Shown: piece after piece, positions 21,780 through 30,197 of the stretch
Layout: each line of letters opens with the position of its first letter
Numbering within the stretch: position 1 is the first letter of the stretch
NCBI RefSeq assembly: GCF_023806485.1
Contig: NZ_JAMSLR010000008.1
Location: forward strand, 62,001-126,000
Direction of reading: 5' to 3'
Length of the DNA: 64,000 bases
Source: Thermalbibacter longus
Lineage (GTDB): Bacteria > Chloroflexota > Chloroflexia > Thermomicrobiales > Thermomicrobiaceae
The notes under the pieces: model-generated
Told to the model about the DNA's origin: nothing
What the model saw: only the letters and a program-made list of their open reading frames with translations
The model's database searches: none
Made by a program: the position numbers and the translations under genes

Positions 21780-23311
21780 AGAGCGTGCGCGCCATTCTCT
21801 CGGTATGGGATAAGACGGGAATCGCTACCCTGGCACGGCGGCTCGCGGAGCTGGGCTGGGAGATCATCTCGACCGGAGGGACGCAACGAGCGCTGGAAGA
21901 AGCTGGAGTCCCGGCCATCCCGGTATCCGACGTCACCCGTTTCCCCGAGCTTCTCCAGGGCCGGGTCAAGACGCTCCACCCGGCAATACATGCGGGTATC
22001 CTGGCACGGCGCGACCAGCCGGAGCAGGTCGCGGCGCTCGCCGAGCACCGGATCAGCCCCATCGACCTCGTGGTCGTCAACCTCTACCCGTTCGGTGAGG
22101 TCGTACGGTCCGAAGCTCCGCTCGACGAGGCTCTCGAACACATCGACATCGGTGGCCCGGCGCTGCTCCGTGCCGCGGCGAAGAACTTCCCATTCGTCTT
22201 GCCCCTCGTCGATCCCCTGGATTACGAGCCTGTTCTCCAGCGGCTCGCCCAAGGCGGCCCAGCCGCCGTCCCACTCAGCGAGCGGCGCCGGCTCGCCGCC
22301 AAAGCCTTTGCCCACGTCGCCACCTACGATGCGGTCATCGCCGATTACCTGCGCGACCCGCGCGAGCTCCCGGACCAGCTTCCGCTCGCGCTCGTGAAGG
22401 CGAGAGAGCTGCGGTACGGCGAGAACCCGCACCAGCAGGCTGCCCTCTATCATCTGGCTCGGCCGACGGCACCGGCTGGTGTTCAGAGGTGGCGCCAGCT
22501 CGGCGGTCCAGAGATGTCGTCCAACAACTACTTAGACGCGGTCGCCGCCTGGCAGGTCGTGTCAGCTCTCCCTCAACCCGCGGCTGTGATCGTAAAGCAC
22601 GCCAACCCCTGCGGAGCCGCTCACGCGCCGGAACTGCGACATGCCTACGAGCTGGCCCTGGCCAGTGACCCGATCTCCGCCTTCGGCGGGATCGTGGCGC
22701 TCAACGCTCCTGTCGATGCCGGGACAGCCTCGGCGCTGGCTGAGCGGGTTTACGATATCGTCATCGCCCCAGCGTTCCTCCCCGAGGCCGTGCATGCCCT
22801 GGCCCGCCGCCGAAATCTGCGCATCGTCGAGGCGCCAGAGCCCCCTGAACCGGGCGCCTGGAGCATTCGATCGCTGGACGGCGCAGCGCTCGTCCAGCAA
22901 GCGGATTACGAGCCCGCGGAGCGAGGTGAGTGGCGCGTGGTAACCCGGCGGCGGCCGACGCTCGAGGAGTGGGACTCGCTCCGCTTCGCCTGGCAGGTGG
23001 TTCGGTTCGTTACGTCGAATGCGATTGTTCTCGCACACGGCACGGCGTCCGTCGGCATCGGCGGTGGCCAGCCGAACCGGGTGGACGCGGTTCGGCTGGC
23101 GGTCGGGCGGGCCGGCGAGCGGGCCCGAGGCAGCGTGCTCGCAAGCGATGCGTTCTTCCCGTTTCCCGATAGCATCCAGGTCGCCGCCGAGGCAGGCGTG
23201 ACCGCGATCGTCCAACCCGGAGGCAGCCGGCGCGACGACGAGGTCGTCCAGGCAGCCGACCAGGCCGGTATCGCGATGGTTTTCACCGGCGTGCGCCACT
23301 TCCGCCACTAG
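21776..23311 (+). CDS. purH: Bifunctional AICAR transformylase / IMP cyclohydrolase
   Basis: Last two steps of IMP synthesis. The TTG start overlaps the stop of the HD gene and has GGAAGGAG upstream. The IMPCH domain shows AILSVWDKTGIATLARRLAELGWEIISTGGT, RVKTLHPAIHAGILARR and IDLVVVNLYPF. The AICARFT domain has RYGENPHQQAALY, VKHANPCG, SAFGGIVALN and the C-terminal ASDAFFPFPDSIQVAAEAGVTAIVQPGGSRRD. The length of 511 aa is normal. It converges on the uracil-DNA glycosylase gene with overlapping stops. Confidence 0.96.
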   Translation: MKSVRAILSVWDKTGIATLARRLAELGWEIISTGGTQRALEEAGVPAIPVSDVTRFPELLQGRVKTLHPAIHAGILARRDQPEQVAALAEHRISPIDLVVVNLYPFGEVVRSEAPLDEALEHIDIGGPALLRAAAKNFPFVLPLVDPLDYEPVLQRLAQGGPAAVPLSERRRLAAKAFAHVATYDAVIADYLRDPRELPDQLPLALVKARELRYGENPHQQAALYHLARPTAPAGVQRWRQLGGPEMSSNNYLDAVAAWQVVSALPQPAAVIVKHANPCGAAHAPELRHAYELALASDPISAFGGIVALNAPVDAGTASALAERVYDIVIAPAFLPEAVHALARRRNLRIVEAPEPPEPGAWSIRSLDGAALVQQADYEPAERGEWRVVTRRRPTLEEWDSLRFAWQVVRFVTSNAIVLAHGTASVGIGGGQPNRVDAVRLAVGRAGERARGSVLASDAFFPFPDSIQVAAEAGVTAIVQPGGSRRDDEVVQAADQAGIAMVFTGVRHFRH

Positions 23312-23913
23312 GCGCTGGTCACCTTCGACCAGAGCGCACCGAGCGCCCGCCAGTCCTCCTCCTGTCGTCCCATCGGGCGGCGCGCTAGCGCACGTGGCGA
23401 CGGGTGATAGAGTGGCAGTAGCCAGCGGCCTTCCCACCGGGTCGGCTGCCCCGCAGCTTCAGCGAGCCGAAGCCCATGATGGGCGATCTGTTCCAGGCTA
23501 GCCAGTGGCACGGCCCCCAGCGTGACGACGATCGGTGGGTCGACGACTTGCAACCGCCATGCCAGCCATCTCGCACACCGACCGATCTCGGCAGCCTGAG
23601 GGCGACGATTTCGCCCGCGCTCGTCGGCGGGATGACAGAGCACGGCATTGGTGCGGTGGACGGCTTCCCGCGGGACACCGGCGACGGCGAGCAGATGCTC
23701 GACGTGTTGTCCAGTCCGATCTCCGTGGAGCGGCACGCCGGTCCGAACCGCTCCGTGACGTCCAGGTGCTTCCCCGATCAGCAGGATCGGTGCTGGTACT
23801 GGCCCATCGCTCGCGCCCAACACCGGCCTGGAACCACGGAGGCCCGGGCAGCTCCGGCAGGCACTCGCCTCGACGATCAGCCGCTGCCAGCCGCCCGGCA
23901 GGGGAAAAAGCAA
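23308..23913 (-). CDS. Uracil-DNA glycosylase, family 4/5-like Fe-S type (about 201 aa)
   Basis: Removes uracil from DNA. Motif 1 is LIGEAPGRHGAVRTGVPLHGD with DRTGQHVEHLL after it, mixing the family 4 GEAPG with a GD-x-TG segment seen in family 5. Motif 2 is PLYHPSPRAL. Cysteines ACRSCPG, VLCHP and GRCARW can hold a 4Fe-4S cluster, as in thermophile UDGs. The start is uncertain: a TTG at 23913 directly after the upstream stop is preferred; an ATG at 23976 would overlap the HAS-barrel gene. Last gene of the nurA operon. Confidence 0.82.
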   Translation of the reverse strand: MLFPLPGGWQRLIVEASACRSCPGLRGSRPVLGASDGPVPAPILLIGEAPGRHGAVRTGVPLHGDRTGQHVEHLLAVAGVPREAVHRTNAVLCHPADERGRNRRPQAAEIGRCARWLAWRLQVVDPPIVVTLGAVPLASLEQIAHHGLRLAEAAGQPTRWEGRWLLPLYHPSPRALARRPMGRQEEDWRALGALWSKVTSA

Positions 23914-23920
23914 CTCTCGC

Positions 23921-24535
23921 TCAGGCCAGATCGGGGTCGAGCGCCTCGAGGAGGGGGACGAGCCGATCGTAGTCATGCTTGAAGATCCGCGCCAGCTCGC
24001 GCGCCGCGCGCTCGAGCCAATCCCGATCGTGCCCGCGCAGCTCGTAGAGATGGCGCGCGTGAGCCGCGAGGAGTTGATCGGCCGGGATCTCTCCTCGGTA
24101 TTGGGCCAGGATCGGGAAGTACCGGGGCTGATCGGTGACCTCCCGCGCCTCGGTTGTCGGCACCCGCTCGACCGAATAGTGGAGCGGTGGTGGCAGCGGC
24201 GGCAGCAGGTAGGAAAGCCGGTCGTCCCGGCGATAGGCGATGGCTGCGGCGGAGAAGACTGACCGCAGCACGTGTCGAAGCTCGGGGTTTTGCTGGTAGA
24301 TCGCCTGGTCACGCAGATCAGCCGATCCCCGGCGTACGACCCGCCGCCCCGGATCGATGCTCCCAGTTTCCCCGTAGGTCACGACTGCATAGATCACATC
24401 ACCTTCCGGCCCATTGACTCTCGCGAGCGAGCCGAGCGGTGGTAGGCAATGCAGCTCATCGCACTCGGCCACGAAGCCGACGGTGCTCGTCTCGATGACC
24501 TCACCCAGTCGTAGCGATTCTGGCTGTTCAGACAT
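23921..24535 (-). CDS. Stand-alone HAS-barrel protein (HerA N-terminal-like), 204 aa
   Basis: The N-terminus LGEVIETSTVGFVAECDELHCLPPLGSLARV is the HAS (HerA-ATP synthase) barrel, which in HerA binds NurA. The protein ends after a helical region and has no Walker A or B, so it is not a HerA helicase. The ATG lies inside the last codons of nurA (8-base overlap), giving tight coupling. It probably forms a complex with NurA, either replacing or recruiting a HerA ATPase encoded elsewhere (inference). Confidence 0.75.
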   Translation of the reverse strand: MSEQPESLRLGEVIETSTVGFVAECDELHCLPPLGSLARVNGPEGDVIYAVVTYGETGSIDPGRRVVRRGSADLRDQAIYQQNPELRHVLRSVFSAAAIAYRRDDRLSYLLPPLPPPLHYSVERVPTTEAREVTDQPRYFPILAQYRGEIPADQLLAAHARHLYELRGHDRDWLERAARELARIFKHDYDRLVPLLEALDPDLA

Positions 24536-25712
24536 ACCGGCCTCGCTTGCTCCGCTCCTTAGCCGACCGGCGCAGTACGACCCCATGCTCGGCCAGCATC
24601 CGGTCGACCAGAATCTCGACCTCCCGTCGCTCCTCGGCCCGGATCACCGCCAGCTCGTGCGCCTCTTGCAGAGCCAGTGGATAACCACGCGCCCGCGAGC
24701 ACTGGTCGATGATGGCCGCGTGCAGCAGGTCGAGCATGGCTCGGTCTCGTGACACCCAGGTTGGGATCTCGACGCGGGCAACCTCAGCGCCGGTATGGAG
24801 ATAGAAGAAGTTGATCCGGTCGGCTTCCGGGTACCGCTCCAGGATGGTGGAAGCGCTGGCGTAGACCGGCGAGCGCTCTCCCGGCGTCAGCTTGAATACC
24901 TGCTCGAATAGCACCCGGTCGGTCACGTCGGGCAAGATGTCGCAGGCGGGCCGGTGGCCTTCGGTACGGATTCGAGCCCGGCAGTGGTCGCAGTTGACCG
25001 GCATGCCCCGCGGCGGGTAATCGCACACCGACACGCGCATGACATTCATCACGTCGCTGGATCCCGGGTAGCTGATGAACCCGGCGACCGGGACACGTGC
25101 GTCTCGCAGCGCTGCCAGCGCCTCCAGGAACGGGCCGAGCGCCCAGTTCACGACGAACTCTGGCTGGCTCTCCAAACCCCACAGAATCAGCGTGCCGTCC
25201 TGCAGCACGACGACCGGTGGATCGAGCGAGCAGGCGAGCTCAGCCGCCTGTCGCAACTCCTCGACCGCGCGCTTGAAACCCAGTACCGTGCCACTGATGG
25301 GTACCCGCCGCGACAGGTCGCTGAGGTACAGATCCTCCTCCCCTGCGTAGAGGCGGGCACGCGACTCCATTCGGGCCTGGGGCGCATCCCCGTAAGCCAG
25401 GACCACGGTTCCAAGATTGATAACGTAGTAGCGCAGGGGGCTATGGCGATCCGGGTTCAACACGGACCCATCGGTGGCGACGACAGTATACCGTTCAGGC
25501 TGCGGGGGACAGGGACTTACCCCGCGGTAACCCTGAATCGCCCGCGCGAGCAGCCACGATGTCTTAGCGGTACGGAGTCGCTGGCGAAGATCCGTCTCAT
25601 CGAGGTCGCGTACGGCTGCGTGCAGAGCGGACCAACCCGCATGCTCCCAGCTAGCCGTCTCGGCTGCCAGCCGGCGCAACTCCTCGGCAATCGCGGCGAC
25701 GTCCAGCGTCAC
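24528..25712 (-). CDS. nurA: NurA-family 5'-3' nuclease (394 aa)
   Basis: DNA end-resection nuclease. The catalytic strand is YTVVATDGSVLNPDRH (DGS at 81-83), and conserved PPVVVLQDGTLILWGLE and PVAGFISYPGSSDVMN segments follow. A Cys-rich insert (VCDYPPRGMPVNCDHCRARI...ACDIL) could bind zinc. The C-terminus has the family's RVEIPTWV and YPLALQEAHELAVI. It heads an operon with the HAS-barrel protein and a uracil-DNA glycosylase, a DNA repair unit. Confidence 0.88.
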   Translation of the reverse strand: MTLDVAAIAEELRRLAAETASWEHAGWSALHAAVRDLDETDLRQRLRTAKTSWLLARAIQGYRGVSPCPPQPERYTVVATDGSVLNPDRHSPLRYYVINLGTVVLAYGDAPQARMESRARLYAGEEDLYLSDLSRRVPISGTVLGFKRAVEELRQAAELACSLDPPVVVLQDGTLILWGLESQPEFVVNWALGPFLEALAALRDARVPVAGFISYPGSSDVMNVMRVSVCDYPPRGMPVNCDHCRARIRTEGHRPACDILPDVTDRVLFEQVFKLTPGERSPVYASASTILERYPEADRINFFYLHTGAEVARVEIPTWVSRDRAMLDLLHAAIIDQCSRARGYPLALQEAHELAVIRAEERREVEILVDRMLAEHGVVLRRSAKERSKRGRYV

Positions 25713-25739
25713 GGTCGCCTCCGGAGGCGAATCGAAAGC

Positions 25740-27101
25740 TCAGTATACGCCCGGAACGGGTTGGGGGCCTCGAGACCCGATCGAGCGCACGCGCTCGACC
25801 CAGCGGTCCGGCTCTCGCAGCTCGTCCATCGAGGGCAAATACTCCGGCCCAGTCCAGACCAGGCGCAGGACATCGTGACCATAACGCTGCACGACCTGAT
25901 TCGCGAACGACTCGCCCAGCCGGTACTGCTCGAGCTTGAGATCCAGTCCGGTCAGTCGAGCAAGCAACTGCTCGGCCACCGTCCGCTGCTGGTGACGCCG
26001 CTCGAACTGCCGCGCAATCTCCGTATAGCTCGGGATGATCGAACGGCCGACCGCATGCATCACGTGGTTGCTGTACCCCTCGATCACCGCCATAGCCGCC
26101 TGCAGTCGCTGGAACAGCGCGCGCTGCTCAGGGCTCATGAACAGCTCCAGCCAGGAGCGCTCACGCTGTGCGCGCGAGATCGAGGGCAGATCGCGGATGG
26201 CCCGCCAGACCCGCTTGAGCGCTTCTGAGTCCGATTGCAGACGGCTGACCCAGTCGTGAATCAAGCCGTTGATGTAGTCGCGCAGCCAGGGGTGGGCTTC
26301 GAACTCGTACGCGTGTGTGGCCTCGTGAAGGGCCAGCCAGAGCCGGAAATCGGCACCGTTCAGCCGCATCATACGCTCGAGCCAGACCACGTTCGGCTCG
26401 ACGAAGTAGAGCCGACCAGCAGCCAGCGGCTCGCGACCGAGCAAGACCAGGTCGTACTGCCCGAGCACACGTCGCGCAAGATAGCCGAGCAGCACGCCGA
26501 CTTCGGTGGTCGCCACCGTCTGGCTCAGCCGCCCCCATGCGAGGAGACCCAAACGCAGCGCGGGCTGGTCCGGCAGCTCCGGCATCGTTTCCAGCGGGCG
26601 CAGAACCTCCGCAAACCCTTCAAGGTTCGCGTCGATCCAATCGATCCGATCGAAGGCGTACACGTGCTGCGCCGGCGAGGGTAGCGCCTCTCCGGTGTAT
26701 TCGGCGATCAACGGAACCGCGCGATCTACGAGCGAGCGATAGTAACTGGTCAACTGTTCCCGCTGCCCGGCGGACATGCGGGAGCCCACGTTCATGCGAA
26801 TGGCGATGGTGCGCGCCCGTTCCCAATCGATTACCTTGGGCCGGCTCTGGGCCGCGGCGTAATCTCTAACCCGAGCCCCGACCCAGGCTCCTACAGTCGC
26901 GCCGACGAACGCTCCGAGCACCAGTAGCTCGCGCTGATTGCGCAATCGTCGATCCAAGGGATCCCTGCCCTCTCTCGCTTGTTGTGCCTCAACTCCGAAC
27001 ACGCGTCGTAAGCGTACCTGCCGGCGGTCGGAACCGCCACCACCGGGAGCTCCGACGCCTCCCGTCCGATCGCCGCTGTCGCAATGCCACGCCCCGCGCA
27101 T
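25740..27101 (-). CDS. Zincin-like metalloprotease family protein (DUF2342 / F420-associated)
   Basis: Belongs to the zincin_2 family seen in Actinobacteria and Chloroflexota. The metal site is WLALHEATHAYEF (HExxH) with the family features HPWLRDYINGLIHDW, AVIEGYSNHVMHAVG and QYRLGESFANQVVQRYGHDVLRLVW. Proteolysis has not been shown for most members. A hydrophobic Gly-rich helix LVLGAFVGATVGAWVGARV near the N-terminus could be membrane associated. The first 35-60 residues are low-complexity and the true start is probably downstream of 27101 (a GTG at 27002 is one option). Confidence 0.8.
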   Translation of the reverse strand: MRGAWHCDSGDRTGGVGAPGGGGSDRRQVRLRRVFGVEAQQAREGRDPLDRRLRNQRELLVLGAFVGATVGAWVGARVRDYAAAQSRPKVIDWERARTIAIRMNVGSRMSAGQREQLTSYYRSLVDRAVPLIAEYTGEALPSPAQHVYAFDRIDWIDANLEGFAEVLRPLETMPELPDQPALRLGLLAWGRLSQTVATTEVGVLLGYLARRVLGQYDLVLLGREPLAAGRLYFVEPNVVWLERMMRLNGADFRLWLALHEATHAYEFEAHPWLRDYINGLIHDWVSRLQSDSEALKRVWRAIRDLPSISRAQRERSWLELFMSPEQRALFQRLQAAMAVIEGYSNHVMHAVGRSIIPSYTEIARQFERRHQQRTVAEQLLARLTGLDLKLEQYRLGESFANQVVQRYGHDVLRLVWTGPEYLPSMDELREPDRWVERVRSIGSRGPQPVPGVY

Positions 27102-27172
27102 CGCTGGAAGCCCGACGGGAACCGTTTGACCGGCCTCCTGGGGGAGAAGCGTTGGCAGCGACGGATACCCTG

Positions 27173-29527
27173 TTACTGGCCGGGCTGAGGCACCGGCTCT
27201 GGCGTCGGCTGTGCGGGTGGCTGTTGCTCGCCAGATGACTCCTGCTGAGGCGGATCTGAGCGCGGGCCCACCAGCGTCACGTTGGAGGACGGCATGTAAT
27301 GGCTGCGCAACACCAGGTCGTCGATGAGCTGATCACCTTGGAAGACCCGGCGACGGATCTCGACGTCGAAGCCGTCTCGAGCCTGCTCGATCACGACCTG
27401 CTGTCCGGGCGCCAGATCCGGTGACTCTCGGTAGACCGGAGTAGGATCAGCCTTCACGACGTTCGTGACGACCGGATCATCGACCTCCACGCGCCAGCCG
27501 GGCTTCGTGCCCCAGATCTCGAATCGCACCCACTGCCCGTCGGCCTTCGCGACGATCGCGATCCAGTCATTCGTCGTATTCTTGAATTTGAAATCCAGTC
27601 CGTAGTCGGTGTCGACCGTCGCGTCGAGCCCGGTAATACCGCTCGGCGGTTGCCCGTAGAGCGGAATCCAGTACAGGTGCCAGTTCCGCTCCACGATGGG
27701 AAAACCACCCCAGAACGCCGCGTGGAACAGGGTCGTCGAGACCTGGCAGACTCCGCCGCCGACCGAGGGAACCGTAGAGACCCGGCCGTTCGTCGCCACG
27801 ATGCCGTAGCCCACCTTGTAGCCGCTGTCCAGGTTGATCTCGCCGACCGTACCGGTGAACGAGAACGTTCCTCCGGGTGGAACCAGCGCCCCGTTGGCCC
27901 GCTGAGTCGCGAGCTCCACGTTGTGCTTACGGTTGGGAACCGAACCACCGTAGTACGTCTGGCCGGAGGAGATGAGCTCGCGGATCACGATCTGCGAGGC
28001 CATCGCCGACGTCACCTGCGGCTGCACAGCGCGGGTTACCAGCTCAGCTTCGCCTGCTCGCTCGAGGATCGCCTCACGCACCCGCTCGGCCGAAGCGGCC
28101 ACGTCGAGCTGACGGCCTGTTTGTTCCGCTTCCACCACCTGTACCTGGCCATCGTAGTATCTCAGCTTCGCGTCCCGCGCCGGCAGATCGACCTGCCCTC
28201 GCAGAGCCTCGAGCACCTGAGCCAGCCGGTCACCATCGACCTCGACGGTTAAGCCGGTCACCTGACCCTGCTGTCGCTCGGGAACGAAGGTCAACAGACC
28301 GGCAATCTGCTCCGGCGAGATCTCGGTCGAGCCCCCATCCCAGCGAAGCGATAGCGGTCCGGCAGCCACGAGTGCCTGGGCCTCCCGCGCCGCCTGTTGG
28401 GCCATGTCGGCCGTCACCGCCGCGGCGACGGGTTTCGCGCGGACTTCGACCTGGTGCTGCCCCGACTCCAACGCAGCCAGCATTGCCTCAACAGTCGCCG
28501 CCGGGTCCAACTCCTGACCATCCACGGGCGGATCGACCACGAACCGCCCCGTTTCCCAGCGCACCGAGGCGTCCTTGGGCGCGACGAACGCGCGCTCGGC
28601 CACCGACGCGACGTACTCCTCCAGCGCCGATCGATCAGCCTCGACCGAGAGCTTCCCGTCGTTTGCCCTCAGGTTGACGAATCCGAGGAGCACCTCGGGC
28701 GAGATCTCCCATCGCAGGTCACGATGCACGAGATAGAACGGCTGACCGAACAGCTCGCGCGCCTTCGGTAGCAGCGGCTCCAGATCGGCAGCCGTGACTC
28801 CGGGCTCGACTTCGACCAACTCGAGCGAAACTGGCTGCGCGGAAAGTGTCACGACTTGTCGTTGGAGTGCTCGATAGGAAGCAGGCACATCGATGCCAGT
28901 GCCCGGCTGTTCCGGCTCGATGACCACCTCGCCACCGTTCCTGACAACGAACCGCGCGTCCTGTGGCGGCCGCGCGACGTCCGGGGCTATTCGCTCCAAC
29001 GCAGCCAGCACGGCGCGCTCGTCAAGTTTCGCTTCGACGGGAAGGTCCTGGCCGAAGACGAGCGCATGGAACCAATCGGCCGAGTCCTGCCACAGGTTAC
29101 CGGTGCGGCCGTACTGGTAGGCGCGAGCGACTGACGCGTCCAGATCCACGGTTAGCCCGAGATCACGGAGCGGGACCTCGTACGAGTGCTCTCGCGCTCG
29201 AAGGCTCAACGACCCGCTGCTGAACGAGGCATACCGTTCGCTCAGGTATCCCTTCGCTTGCTCAGGCGTCATGCCGCCCACGTCGATGCCGGCAACCTTC
29301 ACTCCACGGTAGATCGTCGGGCCATGGCTCAACCCATAGGCGAGCAGTGAGCCTGCGGCGATCGCGAAGGCTACGGCGATAATCGTGCTGATGATGAGAA
29401 GGAGGGTCGAGATGGGCCAGCGCAGGGTCGTAAAGGTTGCGGTCGCCTGCAACGAGCGAACTCTGCCGACCATTCTCCCGTCCGTCCCCCTGCCGCCGAG
29501 TTCCGACTCCGGATGATGTTCGGACAC
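27173..29527 (-). CDS. VanW family protein with PG-binding_4 and G5 domains (784 aa)
   Basis: Cell-surface protein. One N-terminal membrane helix (LLLIISTIIAVAFAIAAGSLLAYGL) is followed by two or more PG-binding_4 repeats (VKVAGIDVGGMTPEQAKGYL and later copies). The VanW domain reads NRKHNVELATQRANGALVPPGGTFSF, SVGGGVCQVSTTLFHAAFWGGFPIVERNWH. A C-terminal G5-like stretch and a Pro/Gln-rich tail end it. VanW occurs beside glycopeptide-resistance genes in some bacteria, but this architecture is general for wall-associated proteins in Chloroflexota. No van genes are near. Divergent from ridA. Confidence 0.88.
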   Translation of the reverse strand: MSEHHPESELGGRGTDGRMVGRVRSLQATATFTTLRWPISTLLLIISTIIAVAFAIAAGSLLAYGLSHGPTIYRGVKVAGIDVGGMTPEQAKGYLSERYASFSSGSLSLRAREHSYEVPLRDLGLTVDLDASVARAYQYGRTGNLWQDSADWFHALVFGQDLPVEAKLDERAVLAALERIAPDVARPPQDARFVVRNGGEVVIEPEQPGTGIDVPASYRALQRQVVTLSAQPVSLELVEVEPGVTAADLEPLLPKARELFGQPFYLVHRDLRWEISPEVLLGFVNLRANDGKLSVEADRSALEEYVASVAERAFVAPKDASVRWETGRFVVDPPVDGQELDPAATVEAMLAALESGQHQVEVRAKPVAAAVTADMAQQAAREAQALVAAGPLSLRWDGGSTEISPEQIAGLLTFVPERQQGQVTGLTVEVDGDRLAQVLEALRGQVDLPARDAKLRYYDGQVQVVEAEQTGRQLDVAASAERVREAILERAGEAELVTRAVQPQVTSAMASQIVIRELISSGQTYYGGSVPNRKHNVELATQRANGALVPPGGTFSFTGTVGEINLDSGYKVGYGIVATNGRVSTVPSVGGGVCQVSTTLFHAAFWGGFPIVERNWHLYWIPLYGQPPSGITGLDATVDTDYGLDFKFKNTTNDWIAIVAKADGQWVRFEIWGTKPGWRVEVDDPVVTNVVKADPTPVYRESPDLAPGQQVVIEQARDGFDVEIRRRVFQGDQLIDDLVLRSHYMPSSNVTLVGPRSDPPQQESSGEQQPPAQPTPEPVPQPGQ

Positions 29528-29675
29528 CGGCCCTCTGAGTGTACATGGCGGCTCGGCGTGTTCGCCAGGGGGAACGAGGGTCTAGTCTGATCGACAGGCA
29601 GGGGCGGCTGCGACTCAGTCGAGCCTCGAGGTTCGACCGGCTGGACCCTGCGCCGCACTGAGCGGTGGGGGCTGC

Positions 29676-29704
29676 TTGTATCGCCCTGCGAGCGGTGTTA
29701 GAGT
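29676..29704 (+). promoter_or_regulatory. Promoter of ridA
   Basis: TTGTAT at 29676-29681 and TAGAGT at 29699-29704 with 17 bases between. Transcription would start about 35 bases before the ridA ATG. Confidence 0.6.
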
Positions 29705-29747
29705 GCTCCCGGCGTGGATTGGGACGCAGCCAGGGAAGGAAGCGACG

Positions 29748-30131
29748 ATGGCGAAGCAGGTCATCAGCACCGATCAGGCTCCCAGGGCGATCGGCCCGTA
29801 TTCGCAAGCCGTTCGCTTCGGGAATCTGGTTTTCACCGCGGGCCAGATCGCGCTCGATCCTGCCACCGGCAAGCTGGTTGATGGAGGAATCGCCGCCCAG
29901 ACCGAGCGTGTGATGGAAAACCTGAAGGCGATCCTCGAGGCGGCTGGCAGTTCCCTCGACCGCGTGCTCAAGACGACCTGCTTCCTGGTTAACCTCGACG
30001 ACTTCGCCGAGTTCAATGCCGTTTACGGCCGGTACTTCGGGGACAACCCGCCGCCGCGTAGCACGGTGCAAGCAGCCCGGTTGCCGGCCGGTGCGCTGGT
30101 GGAGGTGGAGTGCGTCGCTGAGTGCGACTGA
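29748..30131 (+). CDS. ridA: RidA family enamine/imine deaminase (127 aa)
   Basis: Hydrolyses reactive enamines and imines, such as 2-aminoacrylate, to ketoacids. AGGGAAGGAAGCG precedes the ATG. The family landmarks are IGPYSQAVRFGNLVFTAGQIALDP, AQTERVMENLKAILEAAG and PPRSTVQAARLPAGALVEVECVA, with the catalytic Arg in AARLP. It forms trimers in known cases. It is probably cotranscribed with the M28-type gene 66 bases downstream. Confidence 0.93.
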   Translation: MAKQVISTDQAPRAIGPYSQAVRFGNLVFTAGQIALDPATGKLVDGGIAAQTERVMENLKAILEAAGSSLDRVLKTTCFLVNLDDFAEFNAVYGRYFGDNPPPRSTVQAARLPAGALVEVECVAECD

Positions 30132-30197
30132 GCCGATCGGCGAGGATCGCGCGAGTCTTGGCGCCTGTCGCTCTCGCAGCAGACCCGGAGGCAGACT

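Noticed and set aside
27173-29527. VanW as evidence of vancomycin resistance
   Set aside because: VanW/G5 wall proteins are widespread; no vanHAX or regulatory genes are present.
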